A DNA stretch of 64,000 bases from Sporolactobacillus pectinivorans (GTDB lineage: Bacteria; Bacillota; Bacilli; Bacillales; Sporolactobacillaceae): positions 3,436,388 to 3,500,387 of the forward strand of contig NZ_NXGA01000001.1 in NCBI RefSeq assembly GCF_002802965.1. The letters run 5' to 3'. The translations under genes and the position numbers were made by a program. Below are positions 1 through 8,539 of this stretch, piece after piece; position 1 is the first letter of the stretch, and every line of letters starts with the position of its first letter. The notes beneath the pieces are model-generated. The model did no database searches. It saw only the letters and a program-made list of their open reading frames with translations, and was not told where the DNA came from.

Positions 1-2157
1 AAGGACGCATGGAACAAGCAACTTTCAAAAGTCACTGTTCAAGGGGCAAGCCCGGTGCAGAGAACGACCCTCTATTCCAATCTTTACAGGCTCTTTCTCT
101 ATCCAAATGCCGGTTTTGAAAACACCGGAACAGATAAGAAACCGGATTACAGCTACGCCGCGATCGGCGGGGCACCCCAGTCTGATAATACGCAGGACAG
201 TACGGGCGCTTCGATTAAACAAGGAAAGATTTATGTAAACAGCGACTTTGCTTATAGCGCTCAAACCGTCTGGCCAGCTTATAGTCTGCTTGATCCAAAT
301 TTAGCGGGACAAATGGTCAATGGCTTCCTCACCAATGAAGAAAATGGCGGAGGAAGCATTGCCCCTTCAGAAATTCCTTATGCTGATGAAGCGTTTGCCG
401 ATACCTATCTCAGGGGGGCACAGGGTATCAATACGGACGAGCTGTACAGCACATTGCTGCAAGATGCCACCGTTGCCGACGACGGAGAAGGGGAGACAAC
501 TTCGAGCTCCTCCGAAAGCGGCGGTAGCCTGGACAGTATATTGGCGGACAGCCTGAGAGATTTTTCGCTCGCCAATCTGGCGTCCAAACTGGCTGGTCAA
601 GGTGCTAAGGGAGAAAATTATAGCGATGAAAGTACATATTTTCTTCAGCGTTCACAAAGTTATTTAAATGCCTTTGATCCTTCAGCTGACCTTTTTAATC
701 AGAAGACAGCGAGCGGAAAATGGGAACAGAATTCCAGCACAACGGGTCCTGACCGTTTTAATCCACAGGCAGCTCCCAACCGCTGGCGGTTTTCTTTTGA
801 TGCACCGCAGGATGGACAGGGATTGGCTAATTTGTATGGAGGACGCGGTGGACTCGGTAAAAAAATTAATCAGTTTCTTGCTTCAGGTCCGACAGCATCG
901 GCATTGAAAACAAGTCCGGAAGCCAGACAGGCCGCGGCAGGGAAGCTTGGCATGTTTACACTGGACAGCCCTACTGCCCCCTCCATTCCTTATATGTATC
1001 TGTTCGCCGCGGCACCATGGAAAACCCAGGATACCGTCCGTAACATTCTAAATCGTTTCTATACAGGCAGCGATATCGGGCAGGGTTTTCTGGGCAGTGA
1101 CCAGGGATCAATGCTGTCGGGATTCTATTTTTTCGGTTCGGCAGGAATCTTTCCCTTGCAGAAGGGAACTGCTGACTATGTTCTTAGTGCACCCTATTTC
1201 AGCAAAATGACCATCCATCTCGCAGGCGGGCATAATCTGGTTATCCGGGCGCCTGGGGTCAGCAATCAAAACAGATACATCCAAAGCGTCACATTCAATG
1301 GGCGACGCCTAACCGGAGTGACTCTGACGCAGGACCAGCTGGCAGGCGGTGGGACTCTGTCGTTTCAGATGGGGCCAAAGCCTTCACCATGGGGCAGCAA
1401 GGTTAACAGCCTGCCTGATTCGCTGACTCCACCGTCAACTGACGGTTCATCTTTTTATCCCAAACCGCTGGTCAACCTGATCGACAGATCTGCTAAAGAA
1501 GCTACATTGTCGATCAGTGACGGTACATCGCCCGACGATTTGGCCAATGACGGGCAAGGAATAATGACCATTTTCTCAAGTGAGTACCCATCGCTGAATG
1601 TAAATTTCACAACGGGGAACGCCCGTATCAAAATGTACACACTGAGTTCCTCATCAAGTGTCCGGAACAGCGACCCGGAGGACTGGACGCTTTTTGCATC
1701 TAATGATGGAAAGACCTGGGATACCATTGACCACCGTTCTGGTGAAATTTTCAAGTGGCGATCAATGACCCGCCCCTTTGTCATTAAAAATCCGAAAGCC
1801 TACAAATATTACCGCCTGGATATCACGAAAACAAGTAATTCAGGTCCGCTTGCTCTCAATGGGTTTGAACTGCTTGGATATACTGGGATCGGTTCCGGAT
1901 TTAACGCAATACGAAGCAAACTGCTTGATCAATTCGGGCAAAATACGCTTTCGGAGACGGAGACGGCATCGCTGTCTTATGCACTGAATCAGGCACAGAA
2001 CGCGTTCAATACGGGGAATATCTCAACGTCCATTTATTATCTACAGTCTTACGTACAGCTGATCAATTCTTTCACTTATGACGCTTCTACCCCAGGTAAT
2101 ATCAGAGAGCAGCTATCAGCGGATGCACATGCACTGATTGATCTTCTCTCTGAATGA
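1..2157 (+). CDS. GH92-family glycosidase with C-terminal discoidin-like region (5' end outside window)
   Basis: The frame is open from base 1, so the gene begins upstream and only about 718 C-terminal residues are present. Early residues (DAWNKQLSKV, then TTLYSNLYRLFLYPN) match the GH92 block before the catalytic (alpha/alpha)6 domain. Near residues 320-400 of the visible part are the family's late blocks: APWKTQDTVRNIL, the GSDQGSMLSGFYFFGSAGIFP segment and FNGRRLTG. GH92 enzymes are calcium-dependent exo-alpha-mannosidases, usually exported. The usual late GNDDCGQMSAW motif reads GSDQGSMLSGF here, so the usual D-D-C-G is replaced and activity or specificity may differ. Residues near 480-620 (DWTLFASNDGKTWDTI) look like an F5/8 type C carbohydrate-binding fold. 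The tail is helical. Family call is firm; substrate is not. Confidence 0.85.
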   Translation, partial: KDAWNKQLSKVTVQGASPVQRTTLYSNLYRLFLYPNAGFENTGTDKKPDYSYAAIGGAPQSDNTQDSTGASIKQGKIYVNSDFAYSAQTVWPAYSLLDPNLAGQMVNGFLTNEENGGGSIAPSEIPYADEAFADTYLRGAQGINTDELYSTLLQDATVADDGEGETTSSSSESGGSLDSILADSLRDFSLANLASKLAGQGAKGENYSDESTYFLQRSQSYLNAFDPSADLFNQKTASGKWEQNSSTTGPDRFNPQAAPNRWRFSFDAPQDGQGLANLYGGRGGLGKKINQFLASGPTASALKTSPEARQAAAGKLGMFTLDSPTAPSIPYMYLFAAAPWKTQDTVRNILNRFYTGSDIGQGFLGSDQGSMLSGFYFFGSAGIFPLQKGTADYVLSAPYFSKMTIHLAGGHNLVIRAPGVSNQNRYIQSVTFNGRRLTGVTLTQDQLAGGGTLSFQMGPKPSPWGSKVNSLPDSLTPPSTDGSSFYPKPLVNLIDRSAKEATLSISDGTSPDDLANDGQGIMTIFSSEYPSLNVNFTTGNARIKMYTLSSSSSVRNSDPEDWTLFASNDGKTWDTIDHRSGEIFKWRSMTRPFVIKNPKAYKYYRLDITKTSNSGPLALNGFELLGYTGIGSGFNAIRSKLLDQFGQNTLSETETASLSYALNQAQNAFNTGNISTSIYYLQSYVQLINSFTYDASTPGNIREQLSADAHALIDLLSE

Positions 2158-2264
2158 TTGGAATAGCTGCCAGAATTCGACAGTTCATGAAATGTGTACT
2201 CAAATAGGGGCAGGGACATGTATTAAAAACAATCTTCTTTAAAAAAGGAAAAGGTGACCTTACT

Positions 2265-2774
2265 GTGTTAGAAAAAATGATCCTGCGTGACGCGGTTGAA
2301 GCAGACCTCCCGGCTATTGTCGCCATCTATAATGCAACAATCCCTGGAAGAATGGTCACTGCAGATACGTCAGAAGTCTCAATTGACGAGAGGAAGCCAT
2401 GGTTTGAAGCCCATCTTGCGAATAAGAACCGGCCGCTCTGGGTAGCCGTGCTGGACGGGAAAGTATGCGGCTGGCTCAGTCTGAGTTCTTTTTATGGACG
2501 GCCTGCCTATCACTCAACGGCGGAAATCAGTATTTATCTGGCTGAGTCTTGCCGCAGAAGGGGGTTGGGCTCATTTCTTGTCAGGCAGTCTCTTGAAAAA
2601 TCAGCTGAATTTGGAATCAAAACTGTGCTGGCTTTCATCTTCGGCCACAATGAACCAAGTCTTCGCTTATTTGAGAGCCTGGGTTTTGAAAGATGGGGAG
2701 TACTCCCGAAGATTGCTGAACTGGACAGCATTGAGCATGACCTGGTCATTCTTGGAAAACGTTTAGCCAAATAA
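2265..2774 (+). CDS. GNAT family N-acetyltransferase, phosphinothricin-acetyltransferase-like
   Basis: A 169-residue protein with the GNAT fold. The N-terminus (LRDAVEADLPAIVAIYN) is the start typical of the Pat/YwnH-like branch. The acetyl-CoA pyrophosphate loop appears as SCRRRGLGSFLV, followed by the late GHNEPSLRLFESLGFERWG block. The enzyme should move an acetyl group from acetyl-CoA to an amine; members often act on phosphinothricin, methionine sulfoximine or similar small amines, but the substrate cannot be read from sequence. GTG is chosen as start because an AGGAAAAGGTGA ribosome site lies 8 bases upstream. It is monocistronic, with its own terminator just downstream. Confidence 0.85.
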   Translation: MLEKMILRDAVEADLPAIVAIYNATIPGRMVTADTSEVSIDERKPWFEAHLANKNRPLWVAVLDGKVCGWLSLSSFYGRPAYHSTAEISIYLAESCRRRGLGSFLVRQSLEKSAEFGIKTVLAFIFGHNEPSLRLFESLGFERWGVLPKIAELDSIEHDLVILGKRLAK

Positions 2775-2793
2775 TGAAGATGTTACGTAAAAA

Positions 2794-2827
2794 ACGAAGC
2801 GGTAAAATTGACCCGCTTCGTTTTTTT
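2794..2827 (+). terminator. Rho-independent terminator of the GNAT gene
   Basis: The perfect 9-bp stem ACGAAGCGG/CCGCTTCGT with a 10-base loop is followed by seven T. It lies 20 bases after the GNAT stop codon, and murB converges from the other side. Confidence 0.9.
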
Positions 2828-2873
2828 GTGTCTTTGACTGCGCTTTGCGTAGCCGCTGGATTATTAAAAAAAA

Positions 2874-3800
2874 TCACTCAGCACTTGTATCTTCGCCAAT
2901 AATCCGGACTTCAGTATGCAGATCCACATCGAATTTTTCTTTCACTTTTTTCTGTACATAGTGAATCAGCATAATATAATCTGTGGCTGTTCCATGGTCG
3001 ACATTGACCATGAAGCCGGCATGCTTGGTCGACACTTCTACTCCGCCGATCCGGACGCCCTGAAGGCCGCTGTCTTGGATCAGTTTGCCCGCATAATAAC
3101 CTGGCGGACGTTTAAATACACTGCCGCATGACGGATATTCAAGCGGTTGTTTCAGCTCACGCAGATAGGTCAGATGTTCCATTTTCTCCTTAATCTCCGC
3201 TTTATCTCCGGGGCAGAGGGAAAATGTCCCCTCCAATGCAATATACTCGTTTTCAGAGATTGCACTGCTCCGGTACCCCATGCTCAGCTTCTCCCTGCTC
3301 AAGTTTAAAAGATGCCCAGAAAGGTCGGCCACAACAGCCTGATCAAGGACATCTGAAGTTTCTCCTCCGTACGCTCCGGCGTTCATAAACAGAGCGCCCC
3401 CGACCGATCCAGGAATACCGCAGGCGAACTCAAGCCCGGTCAGGCCGTGTGCCAGGGCAAAACGTGAAACATCAATAATTGCAGCCCCGCATTGAGCGAC
3501 CACACTGTTTCCTTCAAGACGTATCGCATCCAGATGCAGTAAGTTAATAACAATGCCGCGAATCCCGCCATCACGGATAATGACGTTGGATCCCTTCCCG
3601 AGAATGGTCACCGGCATCGCTTGATCCTTTGCAAAGTGCAATATTTTGCAGATTTCTTCATAACTTTCGGGCAGAACGAGAATGTCCGCCTCTCCGCCTG
3701 TCTTTGTAAATGTGTAGGCACTCAAGGTCTCATTGCATTTCACCCGATCTGTGTCCCCCACAATTTCCTTTAGATGTTCATAAATATTAATTTTTTGCAT
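2874..3800 (-). CDS. murB: UDP-N-acetylenolpyruvoylglucosamine reductase MurB
   Basis: A 308-residue type II MurB. It reduces enolpyruvyl-UDP-GlcNAc to UDP-MurNAc with NADPH and FAD in peptidoglycan synthesis, in the cytoplasm. The FAD-binding blocks are clear: TKTGGEADILVLP, VTILGKGSNVIIRDGG and IPGSVGGALFMNAGAYGGE. The substrate and catalytic part includes GYRSSAIS, CGSVFKRPPGYYAGKLI with the proton-donor serine, VSTKHAGFMVN and the late glutamate in LHTEVRIIG. The length is normal. The ATG start follows GAGGATCGGC. It stands alone, about 170 bases downstream of the cyclase gene, rather than in a dcw cluster, as is common in Bacilli. Confidence 0.95.
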   Translation of the reverse strand: MQKINIYEHLKEIVGDTDRVKCNETLSAYTFTKTGGEADILVLPESYEEICKILHFAKDQAMPVTILGKGSNVIIRDGGIRGIVINLLHLDAIRLEGNSVVAQCGAAIIDVSRFALAHGLTGLEFACGIPGSVGGALFMNAGAYGGETSDVLDQAVVADLSGHLLNLSREKLSMGYRSSAISENEYIALEGTFSLCPGDKAEIKEKMEHLTYLRELKQPLEYPSCGSVFKRPPGYYAGKLIQDSGLQGVRIGGVEVSTKHAGFMVNVDHGTATDYIMLIHYVQKKVKEKFDVDLHTEVRIIGEDTSAE

Positions 3801-3968
3801 GCCGATCCTCTATCATTAATTTGGCTTTGTTACTTAAGACAGATCCCGTGCAGGAGATCTGTAATTATTATTTATGCCATTCAGCCATTCATATGTCAAC
3901 TGTCTTCCAATATCATCCAACGCACTTGAAACAGACGGTCCGGCAAGAAGTGGATCAAATTCAATGCC

Positions 3969-4895
3969 TTAATTTTGACGTGATCCATGTTTGTCTGCAT
4001 ACATGATTTCATCCGCTTTTGCAATCAGGTCGTCAATCGTCTCTCCATCATCCGGATAAAAGCTTACCCCGGTACTTAAAGAGAGGCTGATTCGATAACC
4101 GTCCTGAATAATATGCTTCTTCTTATTGCGGCTGATCTGCTTCGCTACTCTCTGATAGTCAGCATAACTCGTAATATCTGGCATTAGGACGAGAAACTCA
4201 TCGCCTCCGTATCGGCAAACAATATCGTTCTTCCGTGTCGATTCAGTTAGAAGGCTTGCCACACGAGTCATCACCTTGTCGCCCGTATTATGACCAAATG
4301 TGTCATTGATTGCTTTGAACTCATTGACATCGACAAACATCAGCCCAAGCACATGGCCGCTCCGTTTTGCCAGATTCAAATATTTGTCCGCAAATTTATC
4401 AAAAAGCGCTCGATTGGCAACACCGGTCAGCTTATCATAATAGGCAAGTTTTTCGATGACTTTCTCTTTTTGCTGAAGCTTGATGTTCAGATGTGAAAGT
4501 TGCCTGACGTAATCGCGGAGCTGGCTGATCTGATAGAACTGATTGGTCACATCGATAAATTCAAGCAATATAGCAGCCCCATCACGATTCGAGACGCGAT
4601 TCATTTTCAGATTCACCTTATGATTTTCACTGATCATGCGCCGGTGCATCGCCGCGGAGAAAAAGACCGGTGTACCTCCGGCAATCACCTTATCCACCGC
4701 ACTATGGAAAAAGTTTCGATTCAAATAAGGCAACGCTTCTTCAATCTTCGTATCCTTAACTTCATCCTGCTTTTTCTTTGTCAGCTTCTCCATGAACGGG
4801 TTCCAGTAAATGATGCTTAAGTCTTCAGCAAGAATCACAATACCTTCATTTATGCAATTCAATATATTGGGCAGAAAAGAATCCATGTCGCTCAT
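3969..4895 (-). CDS. PAS-GGDEF diguanylate cyclase
   Basis: A soluble protein of 308 residues. Residues 1-115 form a PAS-like sensor (ILNCINEGIVILAEDLSIIYWN), followed by a short coiled linker and a GGDEF domain from about 150. The active-site motif is intact as RYGGDEF, and an inhibitory RxxD site (RKND) lies exactly five residues before GGDEF, so both c-di-GMP synthesis and product inhibition are predicted. There is no transmembrane segment, so the signal is cytoplasmic. The start ATG overlaps the stop of the CheC gene (ATGA), which implies translational coupling in a three-gene operon with CheC and a receiver protein. Confidence 0.9.
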   Translation of the reverse strand: MSDMDSFLPNILNCINEGIVILAEDLSIIYWNPFMEKLTKKKQDEVKDTKIEEALPYLNRNFFHSAVDKVIAGGTPVFFSAAMHRRMISENHKVNLKMNRVSNRDGAAILLEFIDVTNQFYQISQLRDYVRQLSHLNIKLQQKEKVIEKLAYYDKLTGVANRALFDKFADKYLNLAKRSGHVLGLMFVDVNEFKAINDTFGHNTGDKVMTRVASLLTESTRKNDIVCRYGGDEFLVLMPDITSYADYQRVAKQISRNKKKHIIQDGYRISLSLSTGVSFYPDDGETIDDLIAKADEIMYADKHGSRQN

Positions 4896-5518
4896 CTTCC
4901 ATCATACATTCTATCAATGGTATTCAAAATATCATCCAATGATTTCAGTGTCATGTTGATGACGATTGCTCCTTCGATATGCGTCCCCTCAATATTGAAG
5001 GTAATATACATCATCAAAATAAGGTGGTACGCCTCATCGGTAACAAAAAGATCTGCACGGGCGCGGTCCAGAACATTGACCTCGGGGAGCGTATATTCAA
5101 CAGGTATACTGACCGTATTGCTTAGCTCGCCAATGATCGCATTCAAAACAATATTGCCAATCTCCTTGACAGTATCGAAATCGATGTCCGTAAACTCCAT
5201 TGTAGCTTCCTCGCCGCGATCCTCATGGAGACAAAGATCAATAAATTGATGCATTTTGTCAGCAGGAAAAATCAGGCTTACAGTGCCCTCCAGCTGTCTG
5301 TCAAATGAAATGGAGGAAACCATGACCGCTCCCTCAGCCACTTGATTCAAAAATTTGTCCAGTTCAACCTTTCCACGTTCAACACTGAGGATTTTTACAT
5401 CCGGGACATCAAGAATTATTTTTTTATCAATAATTTCGGATAGTGTGCCGGCAGCTTGTCCGACACCGATATTAAATAGTTCTTTAAGTATGTCCTCTCG
5501 GTTGATCTTTCCGGTCAC
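4892..5518 (-). CDS. CheC-family phosphatase
   Basis: A 208-residue protein with two CheC active-site helices: LKELFNIGVGQAAGTLSEI near residue 12 and VKEIGNIVLNAIIGELSN near residue 115. Both keep the E-x2-N signature that marks an active site in CheC/CheX/FliY phosphatases, which dephosphorylate CheY-like receivers. The GTG start overlaps the stop of the receiver gene (GTGA), and the protein stop overlaps the cyclase start. Its substrate is probably the adjacent receiver. No chemotaxis genes flank it, so a link to motility is unproven. Confidence 0.88.
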   Translation of the reverse strand: MTGKINREDILKELFNIGVGQAAGTLSEIIDKKIILDVPDVKILSVERGKVELDKFLNQVAEGAVMVSSISFDRQLEGTVSLIFPADKMHQFIDLCLHEDRGEEATMEFTDIDFDTVKEIGNIVLNAIIGELSNTVSIPVEYTLPEVNVLDRARADLFVTDEAYHLILMMYITFNIEGTHIEGAIVINMTLKSLDDILNTIDRMYDGR

Positions 5519-5886
5519 TGGGCATCCTTCCTTATAATGTCGGCTATTTCTTCCGCCTTCTCATCATTGAGCGGTTTGTTGATAAAGGACAAGACACCCA
5601 TTTTTTCTATAACATCACGCACACGTTTCTGGACATCGGCTGAGACAACGATAATCTTAGCATCAAAGTCAATCTGTCTGACTTCTTCAATCAGATCCTG
5701 TCCTCTCAATTTTGGCATCAACAGGTCAATGAGCAGATAATCCGGACGAATTTTTCTGAATTGTTCCAGACCCTCTTCACCGTCATCCGCATAATCGAAT
5801 GTGACACCTTTCAGATGCTTTCCCACGAGCGTGGATGTTATTTTCTGAGAGAATTTTGAGTCGTCAACGATCAGTACTTTTGTCAT
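5515..5886 (-). CDS. Single-domain response regulator (CheY-like receiver)
   Basis: A 123-residue receiver domain without an output domain. Acidic pocket residues (VLIVDDS), the phospho-acceptor aspartate near residue 54 (LLIDLLMPKL), the switch serine (IIVVSADV) and the conserved lysine (FINKPL) are all present. ATG at 5886 is preferred because AGGGG lies 10 bases upstream; a TTG two codons earlier is possible. It is the first gene of the receiver-CheC-GGDEF operon. The likely logic is that phosphorylation state, reset by the CheC protein, is relayed to the PAS-GGDEF enzyme. The cognate kinase is not in the window. Confidence 0.9.
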   Translation of the reverse strand: MTKVLIVDDSKFSQKITSTLVGKHLKGVTFDYADDGEEGLEQFRKIRPDYLLIDLLMPKLRGQDLIEEVRQIDFDAKIIVVSADVQKRVRDVIEKMGVLSFINKPLNDEKAEEIADIIRKDAQ

Positions 5887-6138
5887 TATCAACAGTCCCC
5901 TTCGTCACTCTTTAAAAATTATATCAGAAAAATTGAAACAAAAGGTGCATAATTTACGCATCCACTTTAAAGACTTTCTAGTTGTCCACCGCATATAGTT
6001 CTTTAGTCTCTTTTTTTGTATGAGTCTAAAGTCGTGCTATTTCTTCTATTATACGAATCTATGAGAAAAAAACAACAACTTATTCCTCTAATCGTCCAAA
6101 TTTCCGATCTTTTTCTAACGACCATTGGCTGTATCTCT

Positions 6139-7233
6139 TTAGATGACTTTCAAGAGCATCTGATCCAGTATCCGAAATGCTGATCTGATTTTATCATCAG
6201 ATACGCCTTCGTACAAATCTCCAATATTTGTTTCAAAAGAACAGCCACCGTTGTCCGTCTTCTTCAAATATCCGGTCAGGCCGATATCAGTAGATTGATA
6301 GAAATCAATCAGCAAAGGCCTGAGTTTCTCTTCCGGGACATTAATATAGACGTGAAACATGTTGGAAACTGGAACTTCAGGTAATGTCAAAACGCCATGG
6401 CAGGAGTTAAAGAATCCGGCAAACTCCTTCGCCTCTTCATAATACTGGGCCATCTTCCCGATCCGCCGGTCAAAATAGTAATCTGAGCTGATGATGTAGG
6501 GATAAAGGCTGATCAGATCACCGCCGTAGCGCCTTTTCCATACTTTTGATTCTTCTGTGAAATCAGTATCACCGGCGAGAATCGCTCCGGCAATACCTCC
6601 AATTCCTTTGTAAAATGAGACGTAGACACTGTCAAAGAGGCCGCAGATTTCGGCGGCCGATTTTTGATAGTAAGGAAGCACTTCAAACAGTCTTGCCCCA
6701 TCGAGATGAAGCCGGATACCGTTTTCCCGGCAATAAGCTGAAATCCGCATCAGTTCACCGTAATCCGGCAGCTGACCGCCGATCTCGCGTTGTGGTAATT
6801 CCAGAAGCAAACAGGAAATATCCTCTTTAAGGTTAGTAATGTCCTGCAGCTGTATCAACCGATCCTTGTCAGCCAGCAATAGCGGCCGGATGTGGTGCAA
6901 TTCTTTCAAACCGCCATTCTCGTGAATTTCCAGGTGACAGGTCGGATGATAAGCGACCGTTTTAATCCCTTTCCGATCACACCAGATGCGGAGTGCAATC
7001 TGCTGCGCCATCACGCCACTCGGGAAAAACACGGCAGACTCCTTGCCAAGAAAATCAGCCATTTTTTTCTGGAAATCTTCAATCAGTTTGCCATTGCCGT
7101 AAAAATCGCTTTCCGTCGCGTCATCCACCTCGCTAAAAGCTTTGTTTAATACCTGAATGGTTCGCGGTCCATTGCCGCCGAGCTTATATCCCGTATTTCT
7201 GAACGCTTTTAAAAGATCATTTTCTTCACTCAC
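6139..7233 (-). CDS. Threonine aldolase / beta-eliminating lyase family PLP enzyme
   Basis: A 364-residue fold-type I PLP enzyme. Motifs typical of low-specificity threonine aldolases are present: FFPSGVMAQQIALR for cofactor phosphate binding, IRLHLDGARLFEV with the PLP-nitrogen aspartate, and SFYKGIGGIAGAIL with the Schiff-base lysine near residue 209. It should cleave beta-hydroxy amino acids such as threonine to glycine and an aldehyde, but the family also contains other lyases. The GTG start follows AAAGGGGAA. A small MmcQ/YjbR gene lies 40 bases upstream in the same direction, possibly co-transcribed. Confidence 0.85.
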   Translation of the reverse strand: MSEENDLLKAFRNTGYKLGGNGPRTIQVLNKAFSEVDDATESDFYGNGKLIEDFQKKMADFLGKESAVFFPSGVMAQQIALRIWCDRKGIKTVAYHPTCHLEIHENGGLKELHHIRPLLLADKDRLIQLQDITNLKEDISCLLLELPQREIGGQLPDYGELMRISAYCRENGIRLHLDGARLFEVLPYYQKSAAEICGLFDSVYVSFYKGIGGIAGAILAGDTDFTEESKVWKRRYGGDLISLYPYIISSDYYFDRRIGKMAQYYEEAKEFAGFFNSCHGVLTLPEVPVSNMFHVYINVPEEKLRPLLIDFYQSTDIGLTGYLKKTDNGGCSFETNIGDLYEGVSDDKIRSAFRILDQMLLKVI

Positions 7234-7273
7234 CGCGATCGTTCCCCTTTCTTCATCTATTCAGCTCTCAGGT

Positions 7274-7639
7274 TCAGCTCTCAGGATAAATGATTTCTTC
7301 CCGCACTTTTTTGCTCAATCTGTTCAGCACGATACTGTGTGCCTGATCCAGCATGCCTTTCAGCACACTCTCTGGCACATCTCCTTCAAGGTAGAGAGAA
7401 TTCCAGTGGACTTTATTCATATGATAGCCCGGTATAATATCGGGATACTCCTCTCTGAGCTGCGCGCCTGTCGACGGAGCCAGTTTCACGGTAATAATCG
7501 GACGTCCGTTTTTATCCCCGCCCATCATCGCAAATATTTTGCCCCGAATCATATAGCGGGTGGCTTGCCACTCCACCTTATAATCCTGCTCCACTCCTTT
7601 TTTTGAAAGGCAGTATTCATCAATCCATTCGTATTTCAT
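7274..7639 (-). CDS. MmcQ/YjbR family protein
   Basis: A 121-residue protein of the YjbR fold (double-wing-like). Visible family marks are the start helix YEWIDEYCLSKKGVEQDY, the GKIFAMMGG strand, LAPSTGAQLREEYPDIIPGYHMNKVHWNSL, and the final helix SIVLNRLSKKVREEI. Members are called DNA-binding by structural resemblance only; no reaction is known. The start follows AGAAGGAACCGGTAA. Confidence 0.85.
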   Translation of the reverse strand: MKYEWIDEYCLSKKGVEQDYKVEWQATRYMIRGKIFAMMGGDKNGRPIITVKLAPSTGAQLREEYPDIIPGYHMNKVHWNSLYLEGDVPESVLKGMLDQAHSIVLNRLSKKVREEIIYPES

Positions 7640-7701
7640 TTACCGGTTCCTTCTTTCTGTTCAGTTTGCCGGGCCTGTGTCAGGGGAAGCCAGAAAGGAG
7701 A

Positions 7702-8451
7702 TTATGGTGCCCCATCAAACAAATAATGAAGCATTTTACCCGGATTTTCCAGGAAGCTCCGGGTAACCATGTAATGTTCCGTTTCCTCATAGGGTGTTCT
7801 TTTCAGACCCTGATCGGATAAAATAAAAATATCCGCGTCCGGGTAGGCCATCAGAAGCGGAGAATGTGTAGCAATAATAAACTGGGAATCCTGTTCCACC
7901 AGTTCATGGATACGTACCATCATAGTCAGCTGCCTGGACGGTGAAAGTGCCGCCTCCGGTTCATCCAGTATGTATACACCATGCCCGCGGAACCGATTGA
8001 GCATCAGCGCGAGAAAGCTCTCCCCATGGGACTGCTCATGCAGCGATTTACCCCCATAACCTTTCAAAAAAGCCGCGCCACCGACCTCCTTCGCCAACTC
8101 ATCAATATTTGATGCCACGTTATAAAAACTCTCAGCACGCAGAAAAAAACCGTCACTCGGATAATCACTGCCCCTGACGATTCTTATGGAACGATACAGC
8201 TCGGAATAGCTATCATTGATTGAAAAGTTGAAGTTCTTTGAGCCGCCCTCCGGATTAAATCCCCAGCAGACAGCCAAAGCTTCAAGAAGCGTTGATTTTC
8301 CCGTACCGTTTTCACCGACGAAGAACGTGACCTTCTTTCGAAATTCAAATTCATCAAGATGCTGCAATATCTGAAGGCTGGATAAATAGCTGTCCGTATA
8401 AGTCGTGTCGGAGTGATCAATCGAGAAGTTGCGGATGAATAAATGATTCAT
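7702..8451 (-). CDS. AAA family ATPase (ABC/SMC-like head, single domain)
   Basis: A 249-residue stand-alone ATPase. Walker A is GENGTGKST near residue 46, the signature-like serine is in EQSHGESFLALML near 145, Walker B is VYILDEPEAALS near 165, and the switch histidine is in FIIATHSPLL near 195. This arrangement is the AAA_21/AAA_23 type that resembles the ATPase part of OLD or Rad50 proteins, but no TOPRIM or coiled-coil hinge is fused and no partner nuclease is next to it. The cellular role is unknown; homologues occur singly in many Bacilli. Confidence 0.8.
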   Translation of the reverse strand: MNHLFIRNFSIDHSDTTYTDSYLSSLQILQHLDEFEFRKKVTFFVGENGTGKSTLLEALAVCWGFNPEGGSKNFNFSINDSYSELYRSIRIVRGSDYPSDGFFLRAESFYNVASNIDELAKEVGGAAFLKGYGGKSLHEQSHGESFLALMLNRFRGHGVYILDEPEAALSPSRQLTMMVRIHELVEQDSQFIIATHSPLLMAYPDADIFILSDQGLKRTPYEETEHYMVTRSFLENPGKMLHYLFDGAP

Positions 8452-8539
8452 AATAACGATCAGCTCCCGATGCTGAAATGGAAATGAAGATTTTTTATCG
8501 CCATATTCATAGCCTTTTTCATGTAAGCAACCGCAACTG

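Noticed and set aside
3839..3862. Terminator between murB and the cyclase gene
   Set aside because: The 7-bp ACAGATC/GATCTGT hairpin lacks a T run on the minus strand.
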